The notes under the pieces: generated by a model
Seen by the model: only the letters and a program-made list of their open reading frames with translations
Database searches by the model: none
Told to the model about the DNA's origin: nothing
Assembly (NCBI GenBank): GCA_004151065.3
Contig: NWUY0304665858.1
Span: 1-25,357, forward strand
Source: Larix sibirica
Taxonomy: Eukaryota; Streptophyta; Pinopsida; Pinales; Pinaceae
DNA: 25,357 nucleotides
Direction of reading: 5' to 3'
Program-made: the position numbers and the translations under genes
Shown here: piece by piece, positions 17,387-25,357 of the stretch
How positions within the stretch are numbered: the stretch's first letter is position 1
How the letters are laid out: each line of letters opens with the position of its first letter

Positions 17387-20345
17387 GCATGGAAACGTTT
17401 AACTTGTCTCCATGTTGTTGAACCGCATCGAGACGTGCCCATTCAATGTGAGAAAGAAATCTCTAAGAAATAACGATACATCTGCTGCTTGCTTAAAAAA
17501 GGAATCTTCAGTGTTTTTAGGTGCACAAAAAAACAACAGTACAATAGTTGTTGTTCTACCTAGAGTTATAATTAGTGTGAACAACTTGTAGTGCAACCTG
17601 TAGTAGCTCCGCGGTTGTAGTAGCTCCGTGCGGTTAGTGGCAGCAATAAAAAGAGATAAATTAGCTTCAGCACTAGTGTGAGGTGTGCGCCAAACACACA
17701 ACACTTCTCCATGCATCATGACAATACAAACAGCACAATCTGAAGTTGAGTTAGATGTGTCCCTAGCAACAAATAATAAGAAGGTTTCGTCCGTATAGAA
17801 ACTACTTCTCTATGAAGGCCTATTTCAACAGCGAACAACAACCAATGCTATGGGGCAGGTCTAAACTCGCATCTATACATTAAACTTTTCCATCTTTACG
17901 TCCTTGCACAGACCCGTGGCTGAACACTTATTGGATTATAACACAGAGAGGTGCTAGCCGGCATAAATAAGCCAATAGCAAGTATCGCCTCTATACATAT
18001 GAGACTGGCCTATAATATATACGTTTCACTTGTAATGTAGTCTCCAAAATCAAATATAAGACAAATTATCAATAACCAGAAAAGAATCTAATTCCTTATT
18101 TAAGTGGAATAAGCCCTCCTAAGTAGTTGTTGGGAGGGTAACAAACCTTAGATTATCTATGTGAAAATATCTCTCTAGATGAGACTAGCATCTCTAGTTG
18201 ACACGGAACCGGCTTAAGTGCCGACCGGGAACTAAGGCTATGGAACGGCCTTAAGACTAGGGCAATGGACTTCAGTTCAGCTAGTAGTTCTGAGTGCATG
18301 TGTGGATTTATTATTTCTAAAGCTACTAACTACTAATACTAGTTGTTATAGTCGTTAGATATAGAGAATCACTATTAGTAGAGCTTACGGCAGGCGGTAG
18401 TCTCTAAGGCCTTACTCCATGAACTTACTATTTGCTCTCGCTTGCTCTGGCTATAGGGGGCAGGCTGCCATGGTTGGCTGGACTTAGCCAGCACATTATC
18501 TCTATACATATTATATTGGCATAGAGAAGTTTCACTTGTAATGTTCCTACTATAATATAAATCCAAATAAGAAAAAGCAATTCCGATTTGAATAGAAAGG
18601 CTCTCTTTGTGAGAAGGCTCCAACAACATTATTATTCAGATGAGCCGGGCTTTTTATAGGTCTTTTTCAAAAGGTGTAATATATAAGTTTCATCTTGTAA
18701 TCAATAGAACTGAGTTGGACTATTGCCCGTTAGAGAGCTTCTGAAGAGCATGGCATAGAGTTGTTTAACTTGTCCTAATCAACAACAAAACAGAAACTAT
18801 ATATACTAGGATAATAATATACTGGTTGTTTTACTTGCATAGATTATGGGGATCCTTTGGCTGCTGAAGCTAAGCGTCGTTCGTGTGAAACTTTTGTTAT
18901 TCGCATCTCTACACGTGATACTCGGCGTTCAATCAGGGGACCCCGAAAAAGGGCTTATGCCGGTCTTTTCAAAGAAAATACTGGCATATAGACGTTTGTT
19001 TAACTTGTAATTTTCACTTGTCATATTTCTTGACTACAACTCTCTAGTTCCGGAGTGCTTTTTTGTTAATTTCACCAATTTCCCCATAACTACTCGGCTT
19101 GAACAACGGCAATGGAACGGCACACTTACTTTCAAAAAGCTAATAGTTCATTCGGCTAGTACCGGCAGTCTCAAGTGCATGCATGGACGGCCTGCCAGGA
19201 GAAATAATAAGTGTTAGTCCAGTAGGCTGAAGACTTACGGCTAAGACTAAAGCAAGTACTACGGCAAGTGTCCCTGGAACTTACTCTATGGACTATGGCT
19301 ATTACCGCATGGAGCTTACATGGACTAAGACTAAAACTACTGCTTATGAAAAACTCTTTCTTCTTCACTACAACAGCAGGGCAGTTCCCATGCAGCGAAA
19401 GAAAATGCTTGGACTAAGTGAATTGTTTGAGCTCATGGCTTTCTGTGAACACCTTTCCCATGGAGCAGACTCTGGCCGGAAGTCCAGGCTCCAGTTTGTT
19501 CGTACCATGTTCTGGAACTCCCATGTTGTTGTGTAAGGAACCATTTTTTGTAAGTAACCCTAATTCTTCCCGTAGTTTGTGCAAGTGCATATGAACTTGC
19601 CCTAATAAACAACAAGGAGCTCTCTTTATATATATATGATGCACAATAGAGAAGTTTCACTTGTCTTGTTATAAGATGCAATAAGAAGAACAGAACAAAA
19701 CTAGAATCCATGTTTGTGTGGTTGGTCCATATTAAAAAAACCGTCTGATTTGGCCTTTGGTTCTCCTTAGCGCATTTACTTAGCGCATACATAGTTATTG
19801 AACTTGTAATTAAATAACTACTACGGTTGTTGTTCCTCCGTGACCTAGACTTCGTGACCTATAATTCCCTCCCCCTTAGTAGTTTCCCCTTAGGATTCTG
19901 CTTGGGCTTATGCTCTGTAAACAAGTAAGGTCCGGTCCGGAGGTATTGCGCTGCTTATTATTATGAGGGCAAGTCAATTTTCCTAGTCTAGTAGGGATCT
20001 ATTTATATACGAGCAGAGCATAGAGACGTTGAACTTAGAATTGCATATCTACTTTTTAACATACTCTACTTGCATACCTACGTTTTACCTTTCCACTTTC
20101 AATTGTATCTTAATATGCAGCACAATAATCAAAAAAGCCAACGAGCACAAATAAAGATATTTTTTATTTACTGAACTCTACTCTTTCAGATCGTTTCTCC
20201 TTTGCTACTCGGCCTTTGCTACTCGACTGGGATGTGCGCTAATCCACTGGGCTATCAACTAATTGAATCCACACGATATCGCATTGGCCCTGCAAGTACA
20301 ACAAATGAGAATTACATATATATTTGAGACGTCGTTTTACCTTTA
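17387..20345 (+). repeat. Diverged long-unit repeat array with a recurring TAGAGACGTTTAACTTGTAAT box
   Basis: About eleven copies of a box close to GCATAGAGACGTTTAACTTG(TAAT) lie near 17387, 17869, 18009, 18518, 18677, 18751, 18982, 19641, 19786, 20014 and 20314. CTATACATAT-like sequence precedes several. Between boxes, longer blocks also recur: TGGAACGGC(C/A)..TTA, then GCTAGTAxxxxxxxTxxxGTGCATG at 18240-18302 and 19110-19186; AxCTTACGGC...TCTCTAAG or ACTAAAGC and ACTCxATGxACTxTGG near 18384 and 19232; CCAATGCTATGGGGCAGGT near 17842 and CCAATAATGCTATGGCAGGT near 20373. Units are 130-500 bases with heavy divergence. Open frames here (76-129 codons on both strands) show no motif and I leave them out. 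Confidence 0.65.
17564..17672 (+). repeat. Sub-block shared with 1975-2070
   Basis: Within the array this block (AACTTGTAGTGCAACCTGTA, then GTAGTAGCTCCG twice, then GCAATAAAAAGAGATAAATT) is the counterpart of the outlier at 2.0 kb in the same orientation. The internal TGTAGTAGCTCCG duplication is present only here. Confidence 0.6.
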
Positions 20346-21080
20346 TGCTGAAGAATATGCAAGTATATTCAACCAATAATGCTATGGCAGGTATCAATCG
20401 GCATGGATCCTGGCCCTTCTTAGTTCGGGCCAGCGGCTCGTATCCTCGCTCCTGGCCGAAGAATTTGTAATCTACGCTGCACACTCTGTCACACCCTCCC
20501 CACCGCCGCAAAAAGTAAGAGTAAGGAAAAAGAATGTGCCAAAGAGAATGTGCCTCAGAAGCTCCCCATGGGTTGAAGCCATAAGCATTTTTTTCAATTA
20601 AGAGGAGAGAGGTATAAACCATACTCAAAGTTGATTGTATACATCGTTTTCAAATGCTTTCCCATAGTCATGGAGTAGGTACCGTCACACAAGAGGAAGC
20701 TGAATCGGCTCGATTGTAAGCTCAATACTTTTAAGGATAAAAGTCTGAATCCAAAGCTTAAATATTGGAATAAGGTGCCCTATAATTTTCATTTTGAAGT
20801 ACGAAATCTTTATGCCTTAAAGCGGGTGCAAGATCTTTATAAATATGTGCATGTACAGAGAGTCGCAGGAAGTAAGTAAGGTTGAAAAGCCTATGATACA
20901 CGCTCCTATAAAATAGAAATTTATACAATATCCACTGTGGGAGTCATAAACCTTGAGATGTCTAGATTCTTAGGTTTCTTGTTTTATCCTAGGTGAAATG
21001 GGACTGCGCGTGTTGGGAGATGAAGTGAAAAGTGAGAGAGTAGGCAGTAACGGAAAGGAGATAAGAGACTCTACGAGAGC
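20346..21080. other. Unassigned DNA with a weak stop-free run
   Basis: A plus-strand run near 20696-20877 has no stop and translates to a lysine- and tyrosine-rich segment (LNPKLKYWNKVPYNFHFEVR, then NLYALKRVQDLYKYVHVQ). It has a protein-like look, but I cannot assign a family. A relic of an intron-encoded or foreign protein is possible but unsupported. A 129-codon minus-strand frame at 20239-20628 carries no motif. Confidence 0.3.
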
Positions 21081-21084
21081 CTAT

Positions 21085-21175
21085 TAAATAGAAGTAAATA
21101 TTTTTGAAAACCCCCTCCTCCTATCGTCAGAGTCCCTCCGGGTCCATGGTAGTAAAAAAAAATTACTTCTATTTA
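21085..21175. repeat. 13-bp perfect inverted repeat with 65-base spacer
   Basis: TAAATAGAAGTAA at 21085-21097 is the exact reverse complement of TTACTTCTATTTA at 21163-21175. The loop contains GTCCCTCCGGGTCC-type sequence. The stem is AT-rich and could fold weakly. With no gene at either side a terminator or processing role has no support. Confidence 0.7.
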
Positions 21176-21344
21176 TTACTCCAATTATTTATTAGTTCCA
21201 AGGGTTAATGGTATTGCATGTGGAAAATGATGAGGTTGAAGGGTTATATGGAAAAGTGGAAAATGGAAGGTAATAACTATGAAAGGGGTTGCGGAAGGCG
21301 TTCAGGCAGATGTCCAATGAAAGGGAGTGCTTAAGTTTGGTTCG

Positions 21345-21500
21345 CGAATGTGCCCTCATGGAGAATAGTAACCCTCATCATGAATGCGCCTCACTACTAC
21401 TGGAGTAATGTGCCCCACCAACAAGGAGTAATGCGCCCCCACTCCTAATGAGTAACCTCCAGTGTTAATGTGCCATCTAGAGAAGTGCGCTCCACTCCTA
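21345..21500 (+). repeat. Degenerate GTAATGTGCCCC repeats
   Basis: AATG(T/C)GCC(C/T)C-like words lie near 21347, 21383, 21407, 21430 and 21466, with GAAGTGCGCTCCAC near 21482. Most are separated by GGAGTA or CTCCTAATGAGTA. Spacing is about 23-36 bases. The stretch lies downstream of the copia RNase H remnant on that element's strand, so it could be what is left of its 3' LTR U3, but no LTR ends or polypurine tract are visible to prove it. Confidence 0.6.
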
Positions 21501-21789
21501 GAGTATAATTCCCATCATTAGAGCACCCCAGCACTAAGTTGAACTTATAGAATTTAATGCGATTCAAGCATGTGAGAGTAACTACTCCTACACTAGTGTG
21601 CTCCATGTCTTGTGCTTAAAATTAGCTAGAGGGATCTACATATCCAACTCGCCCTCATGAGAATCACTCTCACTAGTGCGTCCTCACTTCAGCAAAAAAG
21701 AAAGCTCTCTTCCAGCGGAAGGAGAACAATCTCGAAGCAACAAGGAAAATTGAAACTCCCTCTTTGCGAGGAAAGTGTACTCCACCAAA

Positions 21790-22420
21790 TAAAGCTTCTC
21801 CTTTTCCATGGGCTTCATTAGAATGTTGACCACCTAAAACTCTGAAGGAACATAATAAAGAACCATTGCTTCCTTCTGAACTTTGTTTCGTAGGAAATGG
21901 TACCCAATATAAATGTGCTTGGAGTGATCATGTAATATTGGATTTGAAAAGACTCTCATGCAACTATAATTGTCACAATAAACAACAGTGGGCTCCAACA
22001 TCTAATCGGTAAACTCCGCTATGAACTTGCAAAGCCATATGGCCTCACATTAAGCATAAGAAGTTGCCATGTACTCTGTTTCTGCTAAACTAAGCGCAAC
22101 TCCTGCTTGCTTCTTGCTGAACTAGTAAATCATACTTGTGCCCAAGCTGAAACAAAAAACTAGAAGTGCTGTTTCGAGCACTTGCATCTCCTGCCCAGTC
22201 ATAATCAACAAAATAATTCAACAATAACTCGCTATCTCCTACACACCTCATGCCATATTGAAATGTGCCCTTCAAGTATCTGAGCACATGCTTGGTAGCG
22301 TTCCAATGAGACTATTGGGGTTCAACCATGAACTGGCTCAATGTATTCATTGCAAAACATATATAAGGCATGGGATTCAAAAGATACATTACGGAACTAA
22401 TCGATTGCCTATACAAAGAA
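21790..22420 (-). pseudogene. Ty1/copia pol remnant, RT C-terminus and RNase H
   Basis: On the minus strand the translation follows the copia pol order: VMYLLNPMPYICFAMNTLSQ (about 22398-22330, normally MYLTxTRPDIxFAVxxLSRF), HVLRYLKGTFQYG near 22285, FVDYDWAGD....NSTSSFLFQLG (about 22210-22145, normally D.DWAGD...RRSTSG), SKKQAGVALSLAETEYMATS (about 22120-22060), CEAIWL, VVYCDNYSCMRVFSNPILHD and HSKHIYIGYHFLR near 21900. These regions in a live element give reverse transcriptase palm/connection and RNase H, acting in cytoplasmic virus-like particles. Here there are about five in-frame stops (for example before SHWNA, at the W of WxSKKQ, and before CEAIWL) and a frameshift near 22130-22150. 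It is about 200 residues of a polyprotein normally well over 1000, so dead. Very likely a nuclear retrotransposon transferred into this DNA. Confidence 0.92.
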
Positions 22421-22583
22421 GGATCAACCAAATAAACCCTTTATATATTCATAAGCTGTGAGGACTTGCTTGGCTACCTGCTCCAATTTTTATTAAGTAA
22501 AGGATCTTAAAAATAGAACTGTGGAAAAAGAATTACAAGTAAACTTGGAAAGGGTTTTACAATAGTAAGCACAAGTAGCATAA

Positions 22584-22838
22584 GAGGCAACTAAGGAGGA
22601 CAATAATAATAAAACTAAAGGGGCCAAGTTGACAATAAAGGTGTTGTCCAAGCCTCAGACGACGAGTATAAAAAGAACCCAGGATTCCATTGACCTGACC
22701 AAGGATCCATCTCTTATCAAGGCTACCCCTATCATACAAGAGACTTATACAAAGCAGGATGGTGAGCAAGGACAAAAGGATAATAAAAAAGGCCCTGTTA
22801 ACGCACAAGCACAAGAGAAATATAAGGTAAACCAATAG
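22584..22838 (+). other. Lysine/glutamine-rich open frame, no ATG (doubtful)
   Basis: The frame is open from a TAA at 22581 to TAG at 22838, about 84 codons, with no ATG in its first part (TTG at 22629 is the first alternative). The product is very hydrophilic (Lys, Gln, Asp, Thr, Asn; for example DSIDLTKDPSLIKATPIIQE and KQDGEQGQKDNKKGPVNAQA). Composition and lack of hydrophobic segments resemble a disordered protein region such as a gag tail. It lies just upstream of the copia remnant on the opposite strand. I recognise no family. Confidence 0.25.
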
Positions 22839-23400
22839 AAATCAGTCGCGGAATAGTTGCCGCAGAATTCAATAGTAGAACAAACACCCTAGAAGTCGAC
22901 TGCACACTAATCACCACGCAAGCTGGATAGACAATAGAAGGAGAAATCATACTAAGATTCCTGGCTTAAGCAAGTGTAGTTGGGTAAGGGCAGGCAGCAC
23001 TCGATAAATAAAGGTCGGGTAAATGGTAACTAACATGCCTCCCCTCCCGTACGAAGGTCTGGCTGGCTGAATGGGTGATAAGTAAGTGGGGTAAGGGGGT
23101 AAATATAGGTTGGTAAATAGAAAAGGTGGGTGCCCGGTAAAAGTAAATAGGTAAACTAAAGTTAAGGCAAGTCAGGTTCCTAGGCTGTCTTAATTAATCA
23201 CAAGTATCTGGAGCCCGGCCCGAATAGTGCCTACCCCATAAATATTATTAAAGCAAGTGTTATTGAACGCTGGTGAATGCTTAAAGTTCAGGCACGGAGT
23301 AGTGAGCCAGTATATAAAAGGTTGAGCCAGGTGGCTAGCTAGCATGCACCACATAAGTAAGGGTAAGAAGCTCACCAAGCCTTATAAGAAGCTCACAAAC
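22839..23400. other. Unassigned DNA with GGTAAAT/GGGTAAG words
   Basis: No gene. From about 22980 to 23160 the plus strand is full of short words such as GGGTAAG, GGTAAAT, TAAGTGGGG and GGTAAAAGTAAATAGGTAAA, a decayed short-unit repeat. GCTAGCTAGC near 23335 is a short palindrome. AAGAAGCTCACCAAGCCTTA and AAGAAGCTCACAAACCCCT near 23366 and 23387 are a 21-base direct repeat leading into the next array. Confidence 0.5.
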
Positions 23401-23403
23401 CCC

Positions 23404-23790
23404 TCTTGAGAGCCTTCAGATCCCTTCTTTGAGATCAAAGCCTTCTAGTACATTAATATCCTTATCGTTCATCACAGCCTAATTTCAATAGTATGGCTAC
23501 ATTAAGAGCTAATATTGATCAACACAGCCTCCTCTAGTGCCCTTCTTGTGTTCACCAGAATATCCTAAAAGCCATCTAGAGAACCTTCAGATCACTTCTT
23601 TAGCTCTAAAGCCTTCTAGTGCATTAAGAGCCTTATCGTTCATCACAGCTTTATTCCGATCGGCTCATTGATAGCTAATATTGATCAACACAGCCTCCTC
23701 TAGGGCCCTACACGATGTCACCACAAGCCATTAAAACCCCTCTAGAGAGCCTTCTGAACTATTCTAGATCCCCCAAAGCCATCTAGTTGC
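23404..23790 (+). repeat. About 171-bp tandem repeat, 2.3 copies
   Basis: Copy 1 has CCTTCAGATC at 23413, AAAGCCTTCTAGTxCATTAA, CCTTATCGTTCATCACAGC, GAGCTAATATTGATCAACAC and AGCCTCCTCTAG. Copy 2 repeats all of these from 23584 in the same order, a 171-base offset. A partial third copy starts with GAGAGCCTTCTGA near 23745 and fades after AAAGCCATCTAGTTGCCC. Divergence between copies 1 and 2 is roughly 10-20 percent by eye. No coding function is visible. The unit may be an old unequal-exchange product. Confidence 0.9.
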
Positions 23791-23889
23791 CCTTTTCTCC
23801 TGTACCTTACCCTTTCTTTCATACCTCTCGGCGCATTCATAGAGCTAAAGGTCTAGTTCTTGCAGGTGAAAGAGTAAACAAAAGGGGGG

Positions 23890-24570
23890 GGTAGGTTGTT
23901 TTATGCCATCCATACTGTACTGCTAATCTTCTTGGTGGAATGAATGGGTTGGTAAGGAACTCCTCCATCGTCCTAGGGTAAATAGAGTAATCAAGGTAAA
24001 GTAAAGATGAGTTTGTTGGATGATACCAGTTTATAAGAGAAGGGTTCCTAGCAATATATCCTAAGCACCTCATTCATCCAGGTGGTCTAGGGCATATAGG
24101 TCGTCTTCCTTACAGTGTATAGGTGGGTTTATGGTAACACAAGAAGATAAGGTTGTTTCATGCCATCATCAATGCCATGCTATTCCGCTCCGTCTAAGTC
24201 TATAGCGGTACCTCCTAACTAAGAAGTGATTAATTAATCCAAGTGTTATAGGGCCTCTAGGTATTCTGGTGGGCAGGTAGGTGAGGAAACACTTCAGTAG
24301 GGGGTAAAGAGTAAGAAGGTGGTTTCATGCATGCCCTGCTATTCCGCCCGTATGTCTAACTGCTGTATCGTACGTACCTCCCTAAGCGCTTAATTCATCC
24401 AATTCATCCAATTGGTATAGGGCATATAGTTAGTAACTTCAGTAAGAGGGAGAAGGGTAAGGTTTATTTCATGCAATCAATGCCAGCCATGCCATTCTGC
24501 TCGGGTTGATAGCGATATCTGCTAAGCGCTTCATTCAGTAAAAGAGAGGTGTAGGTATTCCGGTGGATAC
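23890..24570 (+). repeat. Alternating-box tandem array (C box GGTTGTTTCATGCC, A box TAAGCGCTTAATTCATCC)
   Basis: The C box appears at 23894 (GGTTGTTTTATGCCATC), 24151, 24318 and 24461. Each is followed by TGC(T/C)ATTCxGCTC and then by an A box near 24061, 24226, 24377 and 24519 (CTAAGCGCTTxATTCATCCA in the best copies). TATAGGGC(AT/CT)xTAGGTATTC ends most units. Spacing of C boxes shrinks from about 257 to 167 to 143 bases. The reverse complements of both boxes occur at 4.5-5.2 kb. The 78-codon minus-strand frame at 23837-24073 lies inside and is not convincing as a gene. Confidence 0.75.
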
Positions 24571-24925
24571 ATACATTGTATTGATGGTGCACTCGCTGTA
24601 TGTGAAGCTGGCTGGCTGAATAACTCACTGGGCCTCTTCTCTGTTGACTAGAGTGAAGGCAGTGAAGGTAAGGTTGGATAATCTAATCCGGTGCTTATAA
24701 GAGAAGGTATAGTGAGTAGCCAAAAAGATATTCTATAAGGGCAGGGAACACTCCTCCATTCCATTGTTTTAGAGTGAAGGGCATAAGTTTCAGGGTAAGG
24801 TACCCCAATAATAGAATAAATATGGCAAGCAGTGAGTGACGGGTCTATATAAGTTCAGGGCTAAACCAAGCCACCCTTCCTATCCTTTCCAGTATAATCC
24901 GGTGCTGCTTCTAAGAAAGGGATCA
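24571..24925 (+). repeat. Extension of the same array, TAATCCGGTGCT repeats
   Basis: TAATCCGGTGCT occurs exactly at 24684 and 24895 (211 bases apart), each followed by TTATAAGAGAAGG or GCTTCTAAGAAAGGG. GAACACTCCTCCATTCCATT near 24749 echoes GGAACTCCTCCATCGTCC near 23957. Two of the anchors shared with 4.1-5.5 kb in inverted orientation lie here (GGTGCACTCGCTGTATGTG near 24586 and ATCCGGTGCTGCT at 24897). Confidence 0.65.
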
Positions 24926-25357
24926 TTCCATTCATAGCAGTTCCAACTTTCCTTTCTAAGTGATTCCTGGTCTAGGGCTGAAGATATCCTAGTTAAGGTA
25001 GGTGGGTTAAAGATTAAAGCGAAGGTCTGTTCCGTACAGGTAATCAATCCTGGCTGAATAGTTGGGAATGACTGTCCCATCCCTCCATGCAATCGTTCTT
25101 GGACTGGTTATCCTCCTCGCTAGCTGGTTGTTAGTAAGTCAAATGATATGAATCTCGAATAGGTAAGGGAGCATGGGAAAGTAGCTACGGCTAGAAGGTA
25201 GGGCAGATTTGAATAGAGCGAGGTAACGGGCAGAAAGAGAGGTCCAGGCATATAGGTGTACCCCCCAAAAAAAGTAGGCTTAGATCACACATCACTATAA
25301 GGCGCAAATCCAAGACGTATCACACCTAGATCTTGCGCACCTGACAAAGAAAAGCAC
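24926..25357. other. Unassigned DNA to the window end
   Basis: No gene, RNA or strong repeat recognised. CCTCGCTAGCTGGTTGTTAG near 25116 and scattered GGTAAG-type words resemble the flanking array. A CCCCCCAAAAAAAG run lies at 25261-25274. The 70-codon minus-strand frame at 24880-25092 has no motif. Confidence 0.4.

Noticed and set aside
17107-17719. Frames of 111, 76 and 106 codons on both strands
   Set aside because: They overlap each other, contain homopolymer-driven runs of Phe/Leu/Lys, and match no family I know.
18880-18990. Possible group II intron domain V-like hairpin
   Set aside because: No AGC/CGA-type catalytic triad with a GAAA-capped stem of the right size could be drawn, and no exon-like sequence is adjacent.
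19288-19536. 82-codon open frame with a protein-like look, and 76/119-codon frames on the opposite strand
   Set aside because: All lie within the diverged repeat field, overlap on both strands, and carry no recognisable domain.
20239-20628. 129-codon minus-strand frame
   Set aside because: No domain or transmembrane pattern of a known protein. It overlaps a repeat box and its composition is unremarkable.
21085-21175. Inverted repeat as a transcription terminator
   Set aside because: No gene lies upstream, the 65-base loop is long and the stem AT-rich. It is kept only as a repeat.
22258-22461. 67-codon plus-strand frame
   Set aside because: It is antisense to the clear copia reverse transcriptase remnant and has no motif of its own.
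23837-24073. 78-codon minus-strand frame
   Set aside because: It lies inside the alternating-box array. Other units of the array do not keep the frame open, so there is no sign of coding constraint.

Overview
The window looks like gene-free intergenic DNA from a land-plant organelle. A large seed-plant mitochondrial genome fits best, and a gymnosperm-type one would suit the amount of filler. This is inference from texture: moderate base composition, no bacterial operon structure, no open reading frame above about 137 codons, much diverged repeat DNA, and a few decayed plant LTR-retrotransposon pieces of the kind plant mitochondria take up from the nucleus. I did not recognise any intact mitochondrial or plastid protein gene, rRNA, tRNA or group II intron core by reading. 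Plant nuclear DNA remains possible.

Layout. Positions 1-2.5 kb are mostly unassigned, with one outlying copy of a repeat family centred at 17-20 kb. Positions 2.6-3.9 kb hold several short tandem arrays. Positions 4.1-5.5 kb hold a diverged repeat family that reappears in the opposite orientation at 23.9-24.9 kb. Positions 5.6-13.6 kb are unassigned, with short repeats, two purine-rich tracts and several weak open frames; one of these (12.3-12.6 kb) carries a motif faintly like plasmid-type DNA polymerase B. Positions 14.4-15.3 kb hold transferred retroelement debris: a Ty3/gypsy protease-region fragment on the plus strand, followed by a Ty1/copia LTR with its primer binding site on the minus strand. 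Positions 15.5-16.1 kb hold two adjacent short-unit arrays. Positions 17.4-20.4 kb hold a box-containing dispersed repeat family. Positions 21.7-22.4 kb hold a clear Ty1/copia reverse transcriptase/RNase H pseudogene on the minus strand. Positions 23.4-23.8 kb hold a tandem repeat of about 171 bp, followed by the 23.9-24.9 kb array.

No set of genes works together here. I see no convincing new biological system. The real content is repeat structure and transferred TE debris. The most useful leads are the box family at 17.4-20.4 kb (with its copy at 2.0 kb), the inverted-orientation repeat family shared by 4.1-5.5 and 23.9-24.9 kb, and the GTTGCCGAGAG array at 15.5 kb.
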